Notes: generated from the letters alone by a model not told the origin. Positions 1 through 8,786 are shown, counted from the stretch's first letter. The stretch is 22,650 nt of DNA from UBA822 sp036336795 (GCA_036336795.1 JAYZFL010000052.1:1-22650), one strand, 5' to 3'. A program made the numbers and translations.

Positions 1-1715
1 TCCAAGACGAACGTCGACATCCGGGGCGGACCATCGCTGGTCGTCCCTGCGAGTATTGAGATATACTGCCGTCCGTCGAGCTCGTACGCGACAGGGGTAG
101 CTGTCCCATCACCGACACGTGCCGTCCAGAGTTGCTCTCCAGTGCGCGCGTCGTGGGCGATAAGCTGGTTACCCGATCCCCGGAACACCAAGTTGCCGGC
201 GGTCGAGAGTGTGCCGCCGTTCCGTCCCACACCCTCCGCCCGCCAGACCTCGCTGTTACTCACCGGATCCCATGCCAAGAGCATGGCCCGGGGACCAATG
301 AGCTCGGGTCTTGGTGGACGGGATCCCGCCCCACGGACGGTTCCCGTGTTCCAAACCCCCTGTTCATACTCGAAACCCTCAGCCTTCTCGTAGTAGGAGT
401 TGTTGTTCTGGGCTGGAAGGTAGATCAGTCCGGTGCTCGGATTCCAGGACATGGGACGCCAATTGTGGGCGCCGTTTGGGCTTGGAGACAACCACACTCC
501 CTGGCCGGTCATACCGTAGCGGGCTTGGGGTGTCTCGATGGGCCTGCCGGTTTCCATGTCGACCCCTGATGCCCAAGTCAGATCGTCAGCAAAAGCTTCT
601 GCAGATATGAGCTCACCCGTACGGCGGTCAAGCACGTAGAAGAAGCCATTCTTGGGAGCCTGCACAATAACGCCGCGCTGGCGACCCTCGATCTCTAAGT
701 CGAGCAGCATAAGCGGCTGCGTGGCAGTGTAATCCCAGTCGTCACCCGGGGTCGTTTGATAGTGCCAAACGAGCTCGCCGTCCGCTGGGTTGAGCGCGAG
801 GATCGAAGAGAGGAACAGATTGTCTCCCCCACCCGGACTTCGGTTGTCGCGGCTCCAGGGTGCACCGTTACCCGTGCCCACATAGAGAAGATCAAGCTCT
901 GGGTCGTACGCCATACCATCCCAAACCGTGCCACCACCTCCGACCACCCACCATTCTCCGGTCCAAGTTTCCGCTGCGGCACTCATGGCTTCACTCTCAA
1001 AGGGAAGAGAAGGATCGCCAGGAACTGTGTATGAGCGCCACATCTGGTCACCCGTCTCGGTATCGTAAGCACTGACGTACCCCCGCACCCCGTATTCGGC
1101 GCCAGCGTTTCCAATGATAACTTTACCAGCCACAACACGGGGTGCTCCGGTGACGCTGAAATCGGTACCGGGTGGCGTGGTTTGAACCGTCCACTTCACC
1201 ATCCCGGTCACCCGGTCAAGAGCGACGAGCCTGCCGTCCAATAGGCCCACGAAAACCTTGTCTCCGTAAAGGGCGACGCCCCGGTTTACGTCACCACAGC
1301 ACACGCTTGGGCCACCCTCTTGCTCGTCGGGAATCGCAGGATCCCAGTGCCATATCTCCTCCCCGGTGCGAGCGTCGAGAGCAAATACGAAGCTCATAGG
1401 TCCGGTTGCATATATGGTGCCAGCCGACACCAGAGGTGTCGACTCAAGTCTTGCTCCGACCTTAGGAATGTCCCGAGTCCAAGCCAGACCTAGCCGGACT
1501 ACGTTGGTTACGTTGATCTCATCGAGGGGACTATAATGTGTCTCCGCATGGTCACGACCGTACGTCAACCACTCGGCTGGAGTTGCCTCCCTCAGGGCAA
1601 GTTGGTCGACTACTTTTTCCTGCGCGGTCGTCAACCGCGGCCATTGAGCGGCCAAAGCTAAGGCAAAGACCGGGATACAAACGAACCGTCGATTACGGTG
1701 GCATGAATACGACAT
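1..1715 (-). CDS. PQQ-dependent alcohol dehydrogenase (quinohemoprotein type II-like), 3' end off window
   Basis: The frame is open from an ATG at 1715 through 571 codons to the left edge, with no stop, so the C-terminus is missing. An AGGAGG ribosome site 8 bases upstream fixes the start. Residues 1-32 form a signal peptide, so the enzyme should be periplasmic. It is an eight-bladed PQQ propeller. Visible hallmarks are the vicinal Cys139-Cys140 pair (VCCGD), metal ligands Glu207 (AGAEYGVRG) and Asn283 (GTGNGAPW), the PQQ-stacking Trp265, catalytic Asp328 in DDWDYTATQ, and Lys355 (APKNGFF). Position +2 from the catalytic Asp is Thr330, not Asp, which predicts a calcium enzyme rather than a lanthanide one. 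The WDYTATQ stretch resembles type II quinohemoprotein ethanol dehydrogenases, which carry a C-terminal cytochrome c. Whether one follows here cannot be seen. The likely role is oxidation of primary alcohols or aldehydes. Confidence 0.93.
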   Translation of the reverse strand, partial: MSYSCHRNRRFVCIPVFALALAAQWPRLTTAQEKVVDQLALREATPAEWLTYGRDHAETHYSPLDEINVTNVVRLGLAWTRDIPKVGARLESTPLVSAGTIYATGPMSFVFALDARTGEEIWHWDPAIPDEQEGGPSVCCGDVNRGVALYGDKVFVGLLDGRLVALDRVTGMVKWTVQTTPPGTDFSVTGAPRVVAGKVIIGNAGAEYGVRGYVSAYDTETGDQMWRSYTVPGDPSLPFESEAMSAAAETWTGEWWVVGGGGTVWDGMAYDPELDLLYVGTGNGAPWSRDNRSPGGGDNLFLSSILALNPADGELVWHYQTTPGDDWDYTATQPLMLLDLEIEGRQRGVIVQAPKNGFFYVLDRRTGELISAEAFADDLTWASGVDMETGRPIETPQARYGMTGQGVWLSPSPNGAHNWRPMSWNPSTGLIYLPAQNNNSYYEKAEGFEYEQGVWNTGTVRGAGSRPPRPELIGPRAMLLAWDPVSNSEVWRAEGVGRNGGTLSTAGNLVFRGSGNQLIAHDARTGEQLWTARVGDGTATPVAYELDGRQYISILAGTTSDGPPRMSTFVL

Positions 1716-1723
1716 AATTTGTT

Positions 1724-1729
1724 CCTCCT
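1724..1729 (-). promoter_or_regulatory. Strong ribosome binding site of the PQQ alcohol dehydrogenase
   Basis: On the minus strand the sequence reads AGGAGG, 8 bases before the ATG at 1715. This is the best Shine-Dalgarno match seen in the window and decides the start of a gene whose other end lies outside it. Confidence 0.8.
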
Positions 1730-1791
1730 GCGGTGACAGCAGCGGACTGTCACGGTGCCTCACGCACGACCGAGAGGCGGCCGTGGGGGCG

Positions 1792-1834
1792 ACCTTGAGG
1801 CTATGACCTTGCATCCTGATCATAGCCTCAAGGT
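1792..1834. repeat. Perfect 15-bp inverted repeat with 13-base loop
   Basis: The arm at 1792-1806 (ACCTTGAGGCTATGA) is the exact reverse complement of 1820-1834, separated by 13 bases. It lies in the 205-base gap between the stop of the PhoU-domain gene (1921) and the start of the PQQ alcohol dehydrogenase (1715), both on the minus strand. A transcript leaving the phosphate genes would fold it into a strong hairpin. No T-run follows on the minus strand, so it is not a canonical intrinsic terminator. It could be a U-less terminator, an attenuator, a stabilising 3' hairpin or a protein-binding site. The right half also contains CCTCAA-GG-TTGAGG (1826-1839), a second, overlapping palindrome. The rest of 1716-1920 shows no gene. 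Confidence 0.8.
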
Positions 1835-1920
1835 TGAGGAAGGACCATCCAAAGTACGTGTTAGTGTTACGGACGCATCGGAGATGGCCTTAGAGGGGAC
1901 CTGATATCAACCGCTACGGC

Positions 1921-2586
1921 TCAAGCGTCCTTCTCCCGGAATCCGATCCGGTAGTATGGATTGACTACGCTCGTCGCCATGTTCTTCAGGTGTGCACTGA
2001 CCCGTTTCAGATAGCGCAAATAGATTGCGACCGTAGCGGCATGCCCTGAATGCCCCGACAACACCTCACCCGAACACAACTTACGTAATTGTTCGTCCAC
2101 CTTGGAAGCGAGGATGGCTTGGGAGTGCATGATACCCCTGGCCCGATCCACGTCGGATTCCTCCAGCGCAGGTATAATGTCGTCGAACAGGCTCGCCATG
2201 ATTTGTTCTATCTCGACCACTTCGTCGTGTAGCTCAAGCCCATGGAAGGGCGTAGAAATCGCAGAAGCGAGCTCCACTATATTCTTGGTATAGTCGCCAA
2301 TCCGCTCGACATCGATGACGATCGCGGTAAGCACCAATCCCAGGTTGATGTCAGGCTTAGACGACACCGACATGTGGGTGACAATCTTCCGACGAACGTT
2401 TCTCTCGTACTTGTTGAGTTGCCGATCGCGTTTGTAAATGTCGGTTTCCAGCGTGCCCTCCGAATGGAGCGCCGTGACTGCATGGCCGAACATGTCATGG
2501 GAGGCTCGAAGCATCAGCATCGCTTCGTCAAATGCCTCTTGGAGGGGGCCTCCGGACTTGAATAGCTTAACGATTGTCTTCCACAT
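1921..2586 (-). CDS. PhoU-domain protein associated with Na/Pi cotransporter
   Basis: This 221-residue cytosolic protein is predicted to be all helical, with no signal peptide. The PhoU signature is visible around residues 90-120 as VERIGDYTKNIVELA, whose E-R-x-G-D segment is the conserved acidic metal-binding motif of PhoU helical bundles. It starts at an ATG preceded by AGGAAAGG 9 bases upstream. It lies 19 bases downstream of the Na/Pi cotransporter gene and must be cotranscribed with it. In many bacteria the same two parts form one polypeptide (the YjbB/NptA type with a C-terminal PhoU domain), so this looks like the split version. It probably modulates phosphate flux through the transporter. 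There is no Pst ABC transporter or two-component system nearby, so it is unlikely to be the classical Pst-linked PhoU. Confidence 0.88.
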   Translation of the reverse strand: MWKTIVKLFKSGGPLQEAFDEAMLMLRASHDMFGHAVTALHSEGTLETDIYKRDRQLNKYERNVRRKIVTHMSVSSKPDINLGLVLTAIVIDVERIGDYTKNIVELASAISTPFHGLELHDEVVEIEQIMASLFDDIIPALEESDVDRARGIMHSQAILASKVDEQLRKLCSGEVLSGHSGHAATVAIYLRYLKRVSAHLKNMATSVVNPYYRIGFREKDA

Positions 2587-2605
2587 GGCTTGATACCTTT
2601 CCTAA

Positions 2606-3730
2606 CTACAAAATAATGTAAAGCACTGGGATGATGTGCAGTACGACGTAGACAAAGATTACCACCGCTGAATTGGTCCTCGTACTGGACGCCAGAACTC
2701 CAACCTTTTCAGCCAACCAGATAGGAATATTTCGGAGAGGGCGGAAAGGATAAAAGACGCCTATCCCCAGGATGTTGAAGCTCAAGTGAGCGAAAGCGAC
2801 GATTACAGCAGCGGGGCTCCCCGTCGAGAACGATGCGAGCAAAGCTGTGACCGTCGTCCCGATGTTCGCACCGAGCGTGTAGGGGAAGATCTGCTTGAGT
2901 GACAGAACGCCGGTCCCCGCCAGCGGCACAATTAACGAGGTCGTTGCAGAGCTGCTTTGGACAGCAGTGGTCGTTACCACGCCAAGAGTGAAGCTCGTCA
3001 TGTCGTTGCGGAATAACACTCGATCGAACAGGCTCGCCATTCGCTCAAGAAACACACCGCGCATCAACCTCATGAGTCGGTGAAGCGTAATGATGAGCAC
3101 GATGAGCGCAATCGCAATCAAGGGTAACTCGTATGGTAACATACCGACCACGAACTCCGACAGCGGTGTCACCACCACCTTGAGCGGACTGGCCAAACTC
3201 ATGCCGCCAGCGCCAGCGAAACCCGTCTGAAAGAACCTGGCCATCTTCTCCACAGGGTGGAAGAAGATCTCGAGCGGCAGTATCACTACGGCAGCGAGGA
3301 TATTGAAGAAATCGTGCACCGTCGACGCTGCAAACGCCCGTCCAAACTCTGCCGGTCGCGTCACGTGACCCATGGACACGATCGTGTTGGTCGTGGTTGT
3401 CCCGATGTTCGCTCCCATGAGGATAGGAATTGCGAGCCCGATGGTGAGCGCGTCCGACGCCACTAGCCCAACCACGATTGTCGTCGCAGTCGACGAGCTC
3501 TGGATCAGGCTCGTGGCGAGGAACCCGATGAGCAGGCCTGCCACCGGATCCGCAGCGGTGTTCAGCAACTGCTCGGCTAATCCACGGCCACCCATCTTGA
3601 ACGCGGCACCCATCAACTCGATACTGAAGAAGAAGAGATAGAGCAGTGAGAGAAAATAGATGGTGTAGCCGATCACGGGGATCGGGTTCGCCCTGAACTG
3701 TGCTCTAGTGGGGGACTTGCTAGTCACCAA
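2606..3730 (-). CDS. Na+/phosphate cotransporter (PF02690 family)
   Basis: This 374-residue inner-membrane protein has about eight hydrophobic segments. It shows the internal inverted-repeat signature of the Na/Pi cotransporter family: two QSSS motifs (LIQSSSTATT and AVQSSSATTS), each followed about 30 residues later by GANIGTT. Family members import or export phosphate with sodium. The longest frame begins at TTG (3730) with GTG next (3727). Neither has a clear Shine-Dalgarno, and the first ATG lies inside the membrane domain, so a non-ATG start is likely but its exact position is unsure. There is no fused C-terminal PhoU domain. That function is supplied by the next gene, 19 bases downstream. 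The gene is divergent from the M24 peptidase-like gene. Confidence 0.9.
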   Translation of the reverse strand: MVTSKSPTRAQFRANPIPVIGYTIYFLSLLYLFFFSIELMGAAFKMGGRGLAEQLLNTAADPVAGLLIGFLATSLIQSSSTATTIVVGLVASDALTIGLAIPILMGANIGTTTTNTIVSMGHVTRPAEFGRAFAASTVHDFFNILAAVVILPLEIFFHPVEKMARFFQTGFAGAGGMSLASPLKVVVTPLSEFVVGMLPYELPLIAIALIVLIITLHRLMRLMRGVFLERMASLFDRVLFRNDMTSFTLGVVTTTAVQSSSATTSLIVPLAGTGVLSLKQIFPYTLGANIGTTVTALLASFSTGSPAAVIVAFAHLSFNILGIGVFYPFRPLRNIPIWLAEKVGVLASSTRTNSAVVIFVYVVLHIIPVLYIIL

Positions 3731-4041
3731 AAGTGAGTTTTATTGGGATGTTACCATATCGGCCGCCGACAACGTCATAATATAATCGTATTTGTCAAGC
3801 TCACTTAGTTAGCCAGACTTTTCCTGCCGGATAAGGTGGCCGATGTCGGCCCTGGGTGGGGACAACACCGACCTTGCACGCGACTACAACTTCAGTCTGT
3901 ATGGAGATTCTCATGGCCATGGAATCAGATAAAACTCTCGCCCCGACGAACCAAAGCATCCCCCAGGTTCTCCCTCCAGGAAACGTATCTCAGGCACGCA
4001 GAGTCGTAGACATCACTGCGAGCTTCGCGAACACGAAAAGA
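3731..4041. other. Divergent intergenic region between Na/Pi cotransporter and M24-like gene
   Basis: This 311-base stretch should carry promoters for both flanking genes. The AT-rich part around 3755-3800 includes TATAAT at 3781-3786 on the plus strand and a TTGACA hexamer at 3793-3798 on the minus strand, but neither has a partner at convincing spacing. A 14-bp palindrome sits at 3838-3851. An open frame from 3856 joins the M24 gene. Its 62 extra residues precede a complete signal peptide and look like untranslated leader read in frame. Confidence 0.4.
3838..3851. promoter_or_regulatory. 14-bp palindrome, possible operator
   Basis: GGCCGA-TG-TCGGCC is a perfect 6-bp inverted repeat with a 2-base centre. 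It lies between the divergent Na/Pi cotransporter and M24-like genes, about 190 bases before the likely M24 start. It has the size and symmetry of a dimeric repressor site. In GC-rich DNA such a site can also occur by chance, and there is no second copy nearby. Confidence 0.3.
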
Positions 4042-5430
4042 ATGTATAGCTCACGTGGTTCCGGCCCGCGCGCTTTGCTAATGGGCGCCTTCATGGGATT
4101 GGTCTTCATCACGCCGAATCCCCTCTGGGCTCAAGCTCGTGATTACGATTCCTCCCACCCTTTTGGGACTCTCCGTGAACAGGCCAGAGTCCAACAAGCG
4201 TGGTTGACAGAACGCCTCGAGACCAACCTACCTATGCTTATGCGAAAGCATGGCGTGGACATGTGGGTGATCGCCATGCGCGAGTACAACGAGGACCCGG
4301 TATTCAAAGCTCTGGTCTCACCAACCACTTTCGCAGCCCGCCGGCGAACGATTTACATCTTTCACGATCGCGGACCGGATCATGGTGTTGATCGATTGGC
4401 GTTAGGTGGGAACTCGCAAGGAGGAGTCTACGAAGCCGTGCGTGCCACCGCATTGGCAGCGGACGGTCGTGCAGCGGAGCTTTGGGGGGAAGATCAGTGG
4501 GACCTATTCGCCAATATGGTCGCTGAGCGAAATCCCCAACGGATTGCCGTCAACATCTCTCACGATATCAACTTCGCCGATGGGCTCACAGCGGGCGAGT
4601 GGGAGCAAATGGAGAAAGCTTTGGGAGACGATTTGGCTGAACGGGTAGTCCGTGTACCTCTTTTGGCTTTGGACTACCTGGCCATGCGAGTCCCTGCTAT
4701 GACCCCGACATACCGCCGTATGCAGGCCATCGTACACGAGATCATAGGCACAGCCTTCTCGGAGGTGATTATCGAACCGGGTAAGACGACTACGGAAGAT
4801 GTGGTTTGGTGGATGCGTCAGCGGGTCCATGATCTCGGTCTGGGCTCTTGGTTTCAGCCCTCTGTGTCAGTGCAACGTAGAGGGGTAGAAATGAGTGCAT
4901 CGATCTCGCCTGTCATCCTGCGGGGCGACATCCTTCATTGTGACTTCGGCATAATCGCCATGGGTATGTCGACCGACACGCAACACATGGCGTACGTCCT
5001 CCTAGAGGGGGAGACTGAAGCCCCTAAAGGGCTTAAGGGGGCACTCGCCAACGCCAACCGCCTTCAGGACATTCTTCTAGAAGAGACCAGAGTAGGCCGA
5101 TCCGGGAACGAGATTCTCGTGTCGGTGCTCAACACCATGCACTCCGAGGGTCTAGACGGAACCATGTACACACACCCCATCGGCGACCACGGTCACGGCG
5201 CCGGTCCGCTGATCGGCCTATGGGACTACCAGAACGGAGTACCGGGCCGCGGTGACCCGTTCGTGATTCCGGGCATGTGGTTTTCAACCGAGCTTCAGGT
5301 TACGACTCCAGTGCCAGAGTGGGATGGTCAGCGTGTGCGCATGGCCTTGGAAGAGGAGGCGGAGGTCACGCTAGAAGGCGAGATGCGGTGGGTCCTCAGG
5401 CGACAGACGGAGTTGCATTTGATCCACTAG
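4042..5430 (+). CDS. Exported M24-fold (Xaa-Pro peptidase-like) metallopeptidase
   Basis: I chose the ATG at 4042, giving 462 residues, because it starts a normal signal peptide: basic RGSGPR, a hydrophobic core, and cleavage after WAQA near residue 32. The frame is open back to 3856, but the added residues are polar and would bury the signal. The N-terminal half is the creatinase-like domain and the C-terminal half the pita-bread domain. The five metal ligands appear present: Asp301 (HCDFG), Asp312 (STDTQH), His385 (DHGHGAG), Glu417 (STELQ) and a Glu within 437-439 (LEEEAE). The surroundings of the first two Asp differ from standard prolidase (D-x-G...D-x-T-R), which suggests a divergent subgroup. 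The probable role is periplasmic dipeptide or X-Pro cleavage. It is convergent with the DUF5107 gene. Confidence 0.85.
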   Translation: MYSSRGSGPRALLMGAFMGLVFITPNPLWAQARDYDSSHPFGTLREQARVQQAWLTERLETNLPMLMRKHGVDMWVIAMREYNEDPVFKALVSPTTFAARRRTIYIFHDRGPDHGVDRLALGGNSQGGVYEAVRATALAADGRAAELWGEDQWDLFANMVAERNPQRIAVNISHDINFADGLTAGEWEQMEKALGDDLAERVVRVPLLALDYLAMRVPAMTPTYRRMQAIVHEIIGTAFSEVIIEPGKTTTEDVVWWMRQRVHDLGLGSWFQPSVSVQRRGVEMSASISPVILRGDILHCDFGIIAMGMSTDTQHMAYVLLEGETEAPKGLKGALANANRLQDILLEETRVGRSGNEILVSVLNTMHSEGLDGTMYTHPIGDHGHGAGPLIGLWDYQNGVPGRGDPFVIPGMWFSTELQVTTPVPEWDGQRVRMALEEEAEVTLEGEMRWVLRRQTELHLIH

Positions 5431-5573
5431 GGCAGACTATCGGGGGCTTTCGTGACTATAACGATAGCTTATCGCTCACTAGCGGACACGATGCGACAAT
5501 AAATCTCTAGTTACTAGAGGCTGGCGCCTGCCGGGATGGTCCTGGCCCGGCTCAAGACATGCAACGCCGACCG
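5431..5573. other. Convergent intergenic region with small inverted repeats
   Basis: The stops of the M24-like gene (plus) and the DUF5107 gene (minus) face each other here. Small inverted repeats are visible: CTCTAGT-T-ACTAGAG (about 5505-5519) and GCCGGG...CCCGGC (5530-5535 with 5546-5551, 10-base loop). The second could be a weak bidirectional terminator stem, but neither strand has a clear T-tract after it. Confidence 0.3.
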
Positions 5574-8500
5574 CTAGCCCTGCCCCAGAGCCCGCAGAAT
5601 CATGCGCCCTTCCAAGTCACTGAAAAGGCCAGGGAGATCGGCACCCAATCGCCTTGCGACACCGCTGGGTTCGCCAGAAGCCCACGGGGGGAGGGGGAAA
5701 GCTGGGGCCAACCCCAAGGCACGGAGAGCCGGCAAAGCAAGGAGGTCCAAGCGGGACGGGAAACGATCCGGCTCGTTCAGAGCACCAAGGTTTCCCCAGG
5801 CCCCCGGGTCGTTTGTGGCATCCACCACGGCCTGAAAAGCCGCTCTTGCCGCCTCCTGATTTCCCAGGTGATACTCCGCCTGGGCCAGAAGGAGGCGGAC
5901 CAGACGTTCCTCCGGATCGTAGGGCCTGCCTTGCCCTAGAGATTCCGGCCACTTCAGAGCAGACAGGAGGTGCTTCTTCGCAAGAGAGAACTCCGCGGCA
6001 TCAATGGCATCCAACGCCACGGAAGTGTGAGCTTGCTGGTACAGGAGATGGGCCTCGCTCGCGTTCTCCGAGGGCAGGACCTGAATGTCGTCAAAGATCT
6101 CGGTGGCCTGCAGTGCACGCCCGACATTGATGAGGGCTCTGGCCTCGAAGAGACCCAGATTGAAGTCAGCGGGGAAACGCGCCCGGGCCACATCCAAAGC
6201 CGTGAGCGCGTCCATCCAGCGTTCCTGTTCCTGAAGGTGACGAACGAGTTGGATATGAAGAGCCCAGCTATCTGGGTTAGACACGATACCGCGCCGTAGA
6301 TCCGCCGTGGGATCTACTCCACGGAGTTGTTCCGCCAAATGGGCCCGCGCCACGTAAAAAGGTCCGAAATCAGGCTCGAAACTCAGGGCCTCGAGGTGGG
6401 ACAGCGCTTCCTCTCTACGATCGACAGCCCAGAGATTGAGGGCCAAAAGATACTCCCAAACCCAGGCCCCATCGTTAAGCATGGCCCATTCCAGCACCGG
6501 TATGGTCTCGGGGCGGAAAGGGAATTGGAACGCGGGATCTCCGCCCGCGGCCAGAGACGAAGGATCATTCCCTAACCAAGCCGCCCAAGCCCGATGCACA
6601 GGGCCCAAACCGATCAGGTTTTGTCGTTTTTGCGCTCCTTGTGCGTCGGCGACTGCGATACCGGGTGTTTCTCCCTCCTCCACATTGATGGCCAAGATCG
6701 AGCGAGCTGCGCCCGGGAGACCCAGGCTTACGTATCCGATAGCGATCTCCAAAAGACTCTGGTTGGGGTATTCACCCCTCAATGAACTCACTAGAGATTC
6801 AGTAGCTTCTTCGGTCGGAAAGGTCAGGTATATTTCGGCCAACGCGAAGTGGTGGAGGGGATCGAGATCCAGCAACTTCTGGATCGCTTCCTGTGCAAGC
6901 GCGTCATCTCCTGTCTTCCGGCCAATCACAGCTAATGCCCTCCAGGCTGGTACGCCGTTGCTATCGAAGTCCAGAGCTAGACGGGCGTATCGGGCTGCTT
7001 CCGTGAACGCACCTCCAGCAATCATCAGTTCAGCCAACTGGGAATAGGCGGCGGTACGATAGGCCGTGGAGCGGGCCGCCCAACCAAAGGCGTCATGGGC
7101 ATCAGCAGTTCGTTCTAAGCCGCGATAGAGAACTCCCGCCAGGAAGTTGGCTTTGGCGTCATACGCGTCCAATTGAAGGGTCCGGTTCACGTACTCTAAA
7201 CCATCGGCCCAAAGGCCACCCCGGTGGCTGAGTTCAGCAAGCCCGAGAAGGGCATCCCGGTTCCATGGCGCTATATCTAAAGCTGCCTGAAAGAGGTCAC
7301 GCGCCTCCAGATACTGCCGTCCCTTCAGGAACTCTCTGGCCTGGAAAACCTTTCGGTCCAATTCGGGGATACTCGAGAAAGCCTCGAGATCCGTCGTGAA
7401 GGGTCGGGCAAGCATGCGATCGGATGGGTTCGAGCTGTAATCCAATTCAAGAAGACCAAGCTGCACTCGATAGGAATCTCCGGGTGTGACCTCAACCATT
7501 GTCTGGAAAGGTTTCAGCACCTCAAGGTCGACCGGAATTGAGGTCACGAGACGATCCCCGGACCAAACCCTTAGTGTGTCCGCAATGTTTCGGAAGGCGT
7601 TTACGCCGACGGTCAAACGGCGGTCTTCGAGCGAAACGTGCATCGCCCCGTCCCGGGAAGCATCAGTCAGGCCTCCGATCTGTTCCACCGGAAACCAAGT
7701 CTCTGTCCACCGGCTGGCTGACAAAGGATCGAAGCTGGCCTGAGTGATGGGATTCACTTCGGGCCCCGGAGAAAACTGGACGAACAACCGACCAGCCTGG
7801 AATTCCACGTACTGCCCGTCGGTGTCGGTGAGCAAATCCTCCCAGATTCCACCTTCTCCGGAAAGGGCCCAAAGCCACAGCTTCTGACCCGGCATATCTT
7901 CATATCGGGCCCAGTGCCCGAACCCGTAGCCATCGTCGTGATAATACCCGCCAAAAAAATCGTTTAGTTCACCGACTGCATGGTAGGATTTGTGGCTCTC
8001 GAATGTGTTGTTGCCGTAGAGCGGGAGATAGCGACCCTGTTCATCCAACGGCCACGGCATCTCGTTTCCCGAATGCTCGAGATAGGCATCTCCCGGGATT
8101 GACATCTCCAGGTCATCCTGCGCGAAGGCCGCAGCGGTCATCCAATTGTAGTAGGGCTGTTCCAAGGGAGTTGGATTGTACCAAAGGACGTTCGTCTCAA
8201 AGTAGGCCCGGTCGGGACGGAGCCGAATTTCTACCCTCCAGTGGGTCCGGGACGGCAAATCCATACCACCCACCCAACAACTCACACTGCCGTCGGGATT
8301 TTCCCGGATCACATAATCCACTGGAGTAGCGGTGGCGGGAGTGTGACCGATAACGCCAAAATTGAATTCGATACCGCCTGAAGTCCACGGGCCCCGAAGA
8401 GCGATATTCCTGAATTTCATCACTTCGTTTCGGTAGATGAACTCGTGGCCGGTCTCCTTGACCACGGCACCCCAAATTTTCCCTCCCACCTCAGGCAGCA

Positions 8501-8786
8501 CGAAGACCTCGATGTAATCGTTCTCAAGCTTCACCACCTTCCATTCCCGCTGCTCAGCCGTTGCCGAGTATCCATCAAAGGAGTGATAGGGGTAGAGGCG
8601 TGGATCCCGAATCAGGATGGGAACGGGGTTCGGCTCCGAGAACGGGTACGTCCTCAGTGACCGTACTTCCTCCGAGATACGTGCGGTTCGGGGCTGGATG
8701 CCTTCCGTCTGTACGGTTCCGGACAGAGGTGTGGGACCCAGAAGAACCAGAACGAGAAGCGGAAAGCGTAAAAGGGACATCGGCAT
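5574..8786 (-). CDS. Exported DUF5107 domain protein with C-terminal TPR repeats
   Basis: The protein is about 1,070 residues from ATG 8786. That start, or ATG 8780 two codons on, gives a clean signal peptide (SLLRFPLLVLVLLGPTPLSG). The frame is open back to 8903, but a longer start would overlap the M28 gene and bury the signal. Residues about 80-400 match the DUF5107 pattern, with FVLPEVGGKIWGA and GPWTSGGIEFNFG as landmarks. This is a beta-sandwich region resembling the galactose-mutarotase/carbohydrate-binding fold. From about residue 475 to the end are helical pairs with TPR character, for example EARDLFQAALDIAPWNRDAL. The family is often found near glycan-use genes, so a carbohydrate-binding or processing role is plausible, but no reaction can be assigned. 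It lies downstream of the M28 peptidase on the same strand with a 73-base gap and is probably cotranscribed. Confidence 0.85.
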   Translation of the reverse strand: MPMSLLRFPLLVLVLLGPTPLSGTVQTEGIQPRTARISEEVRSLRTYPFSEPNPVPILIRDPRLYPYHSFDGYSATAEQREWKVVKLENDYIEVFVLPEVGGKIWGAVVKETGHEFIYRNEVMKFRNIALRGPWTSGGIEFNFGVIGHTPATATPVDYVIRENPDGSVSCWVGGMDLPSRTHWRVEIRLRPDRAYFETNVLWYNPTPLEQPYYNWMTAAAFAQDDLEMSIPGDAYLEHSGNEMPWPLDEQGRYLPLYGNNTFESHKSYHAVGELNDFFGGYYHDDGYGFGHWARYEDMPGQKLWLWALSGEGGIWEDLLTDTDGQYVEFQAGRLFVQFSPGPEVNPITQASFDPLSASRWTETWFPVEQIGGLTDASRDGAMHVSLEDRRLTVGVNAFRNIADTLRVWSGDRLVTSIPVDLEVLKPFQTMVEVTPGDSYRVQLGLLELDYSSNPSDRMLARPFTTDLEAFSSIPELDRKVFQAREFLKGRQYLEARDLFQAALDIAPWNRDALLGLAELSHRGGLWADGLEYVNRTLQLDAYDAKANFLAGVLYRGLERTADAHDAFGWAARSTAYRTAAYSQLAELMIAGGAFTEAARYARLALDFDSNGVPAWRALAVIGRKTGDDALAQEAIQKLLDLDPLHHFALAEIYLTFPTEEATESLVSSLRGEYPNQSLLEIAIGYVSLGLPGAARSILAINVEEGETPGIAVADAQGAQKRQNLIGLGPVHRAWAAWLGNDPSSLAAGGDPAFQFPFRPETIPVLEWAMLNDGAWVWEYLLALNLWAVDRREEALSHLEALSFEPDFGPFYVARAHLAEQLRGVDPTADLRRGIVSNPDSWALHIQLVRHLQEQERWMDALTALDVARARFPADFNLGLFEARALINVGRALQATEIFDDIQVLPSENASEAHLLYQQAHTSVALDAIDAAEFSLAKKHLLSALKWPESLGQGRPYDPEERLVRLLLAQAEYHLGNQEAARAAFQAVVDATNDPGAWGNLGALNEPDRFPSRLDLLALPALRALGLAPAFPLPPWASGEPSGVARRLGADLPGLFSDLEGRMILRALGQG

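Noticed and set aside
3856..4041. N-terminal extension of the M24-like protein by 62 residues
   Set aside because: It would place a complete signal peptide internally. The extra residues are low in structure and have no ribosome site at 3856.
5505..5519. CTCTAGT-T-ACTAGAG as an intrinsic terminator
   Set aside because: The loop is too tight, the stem is AT-rich and no T-tract follows.
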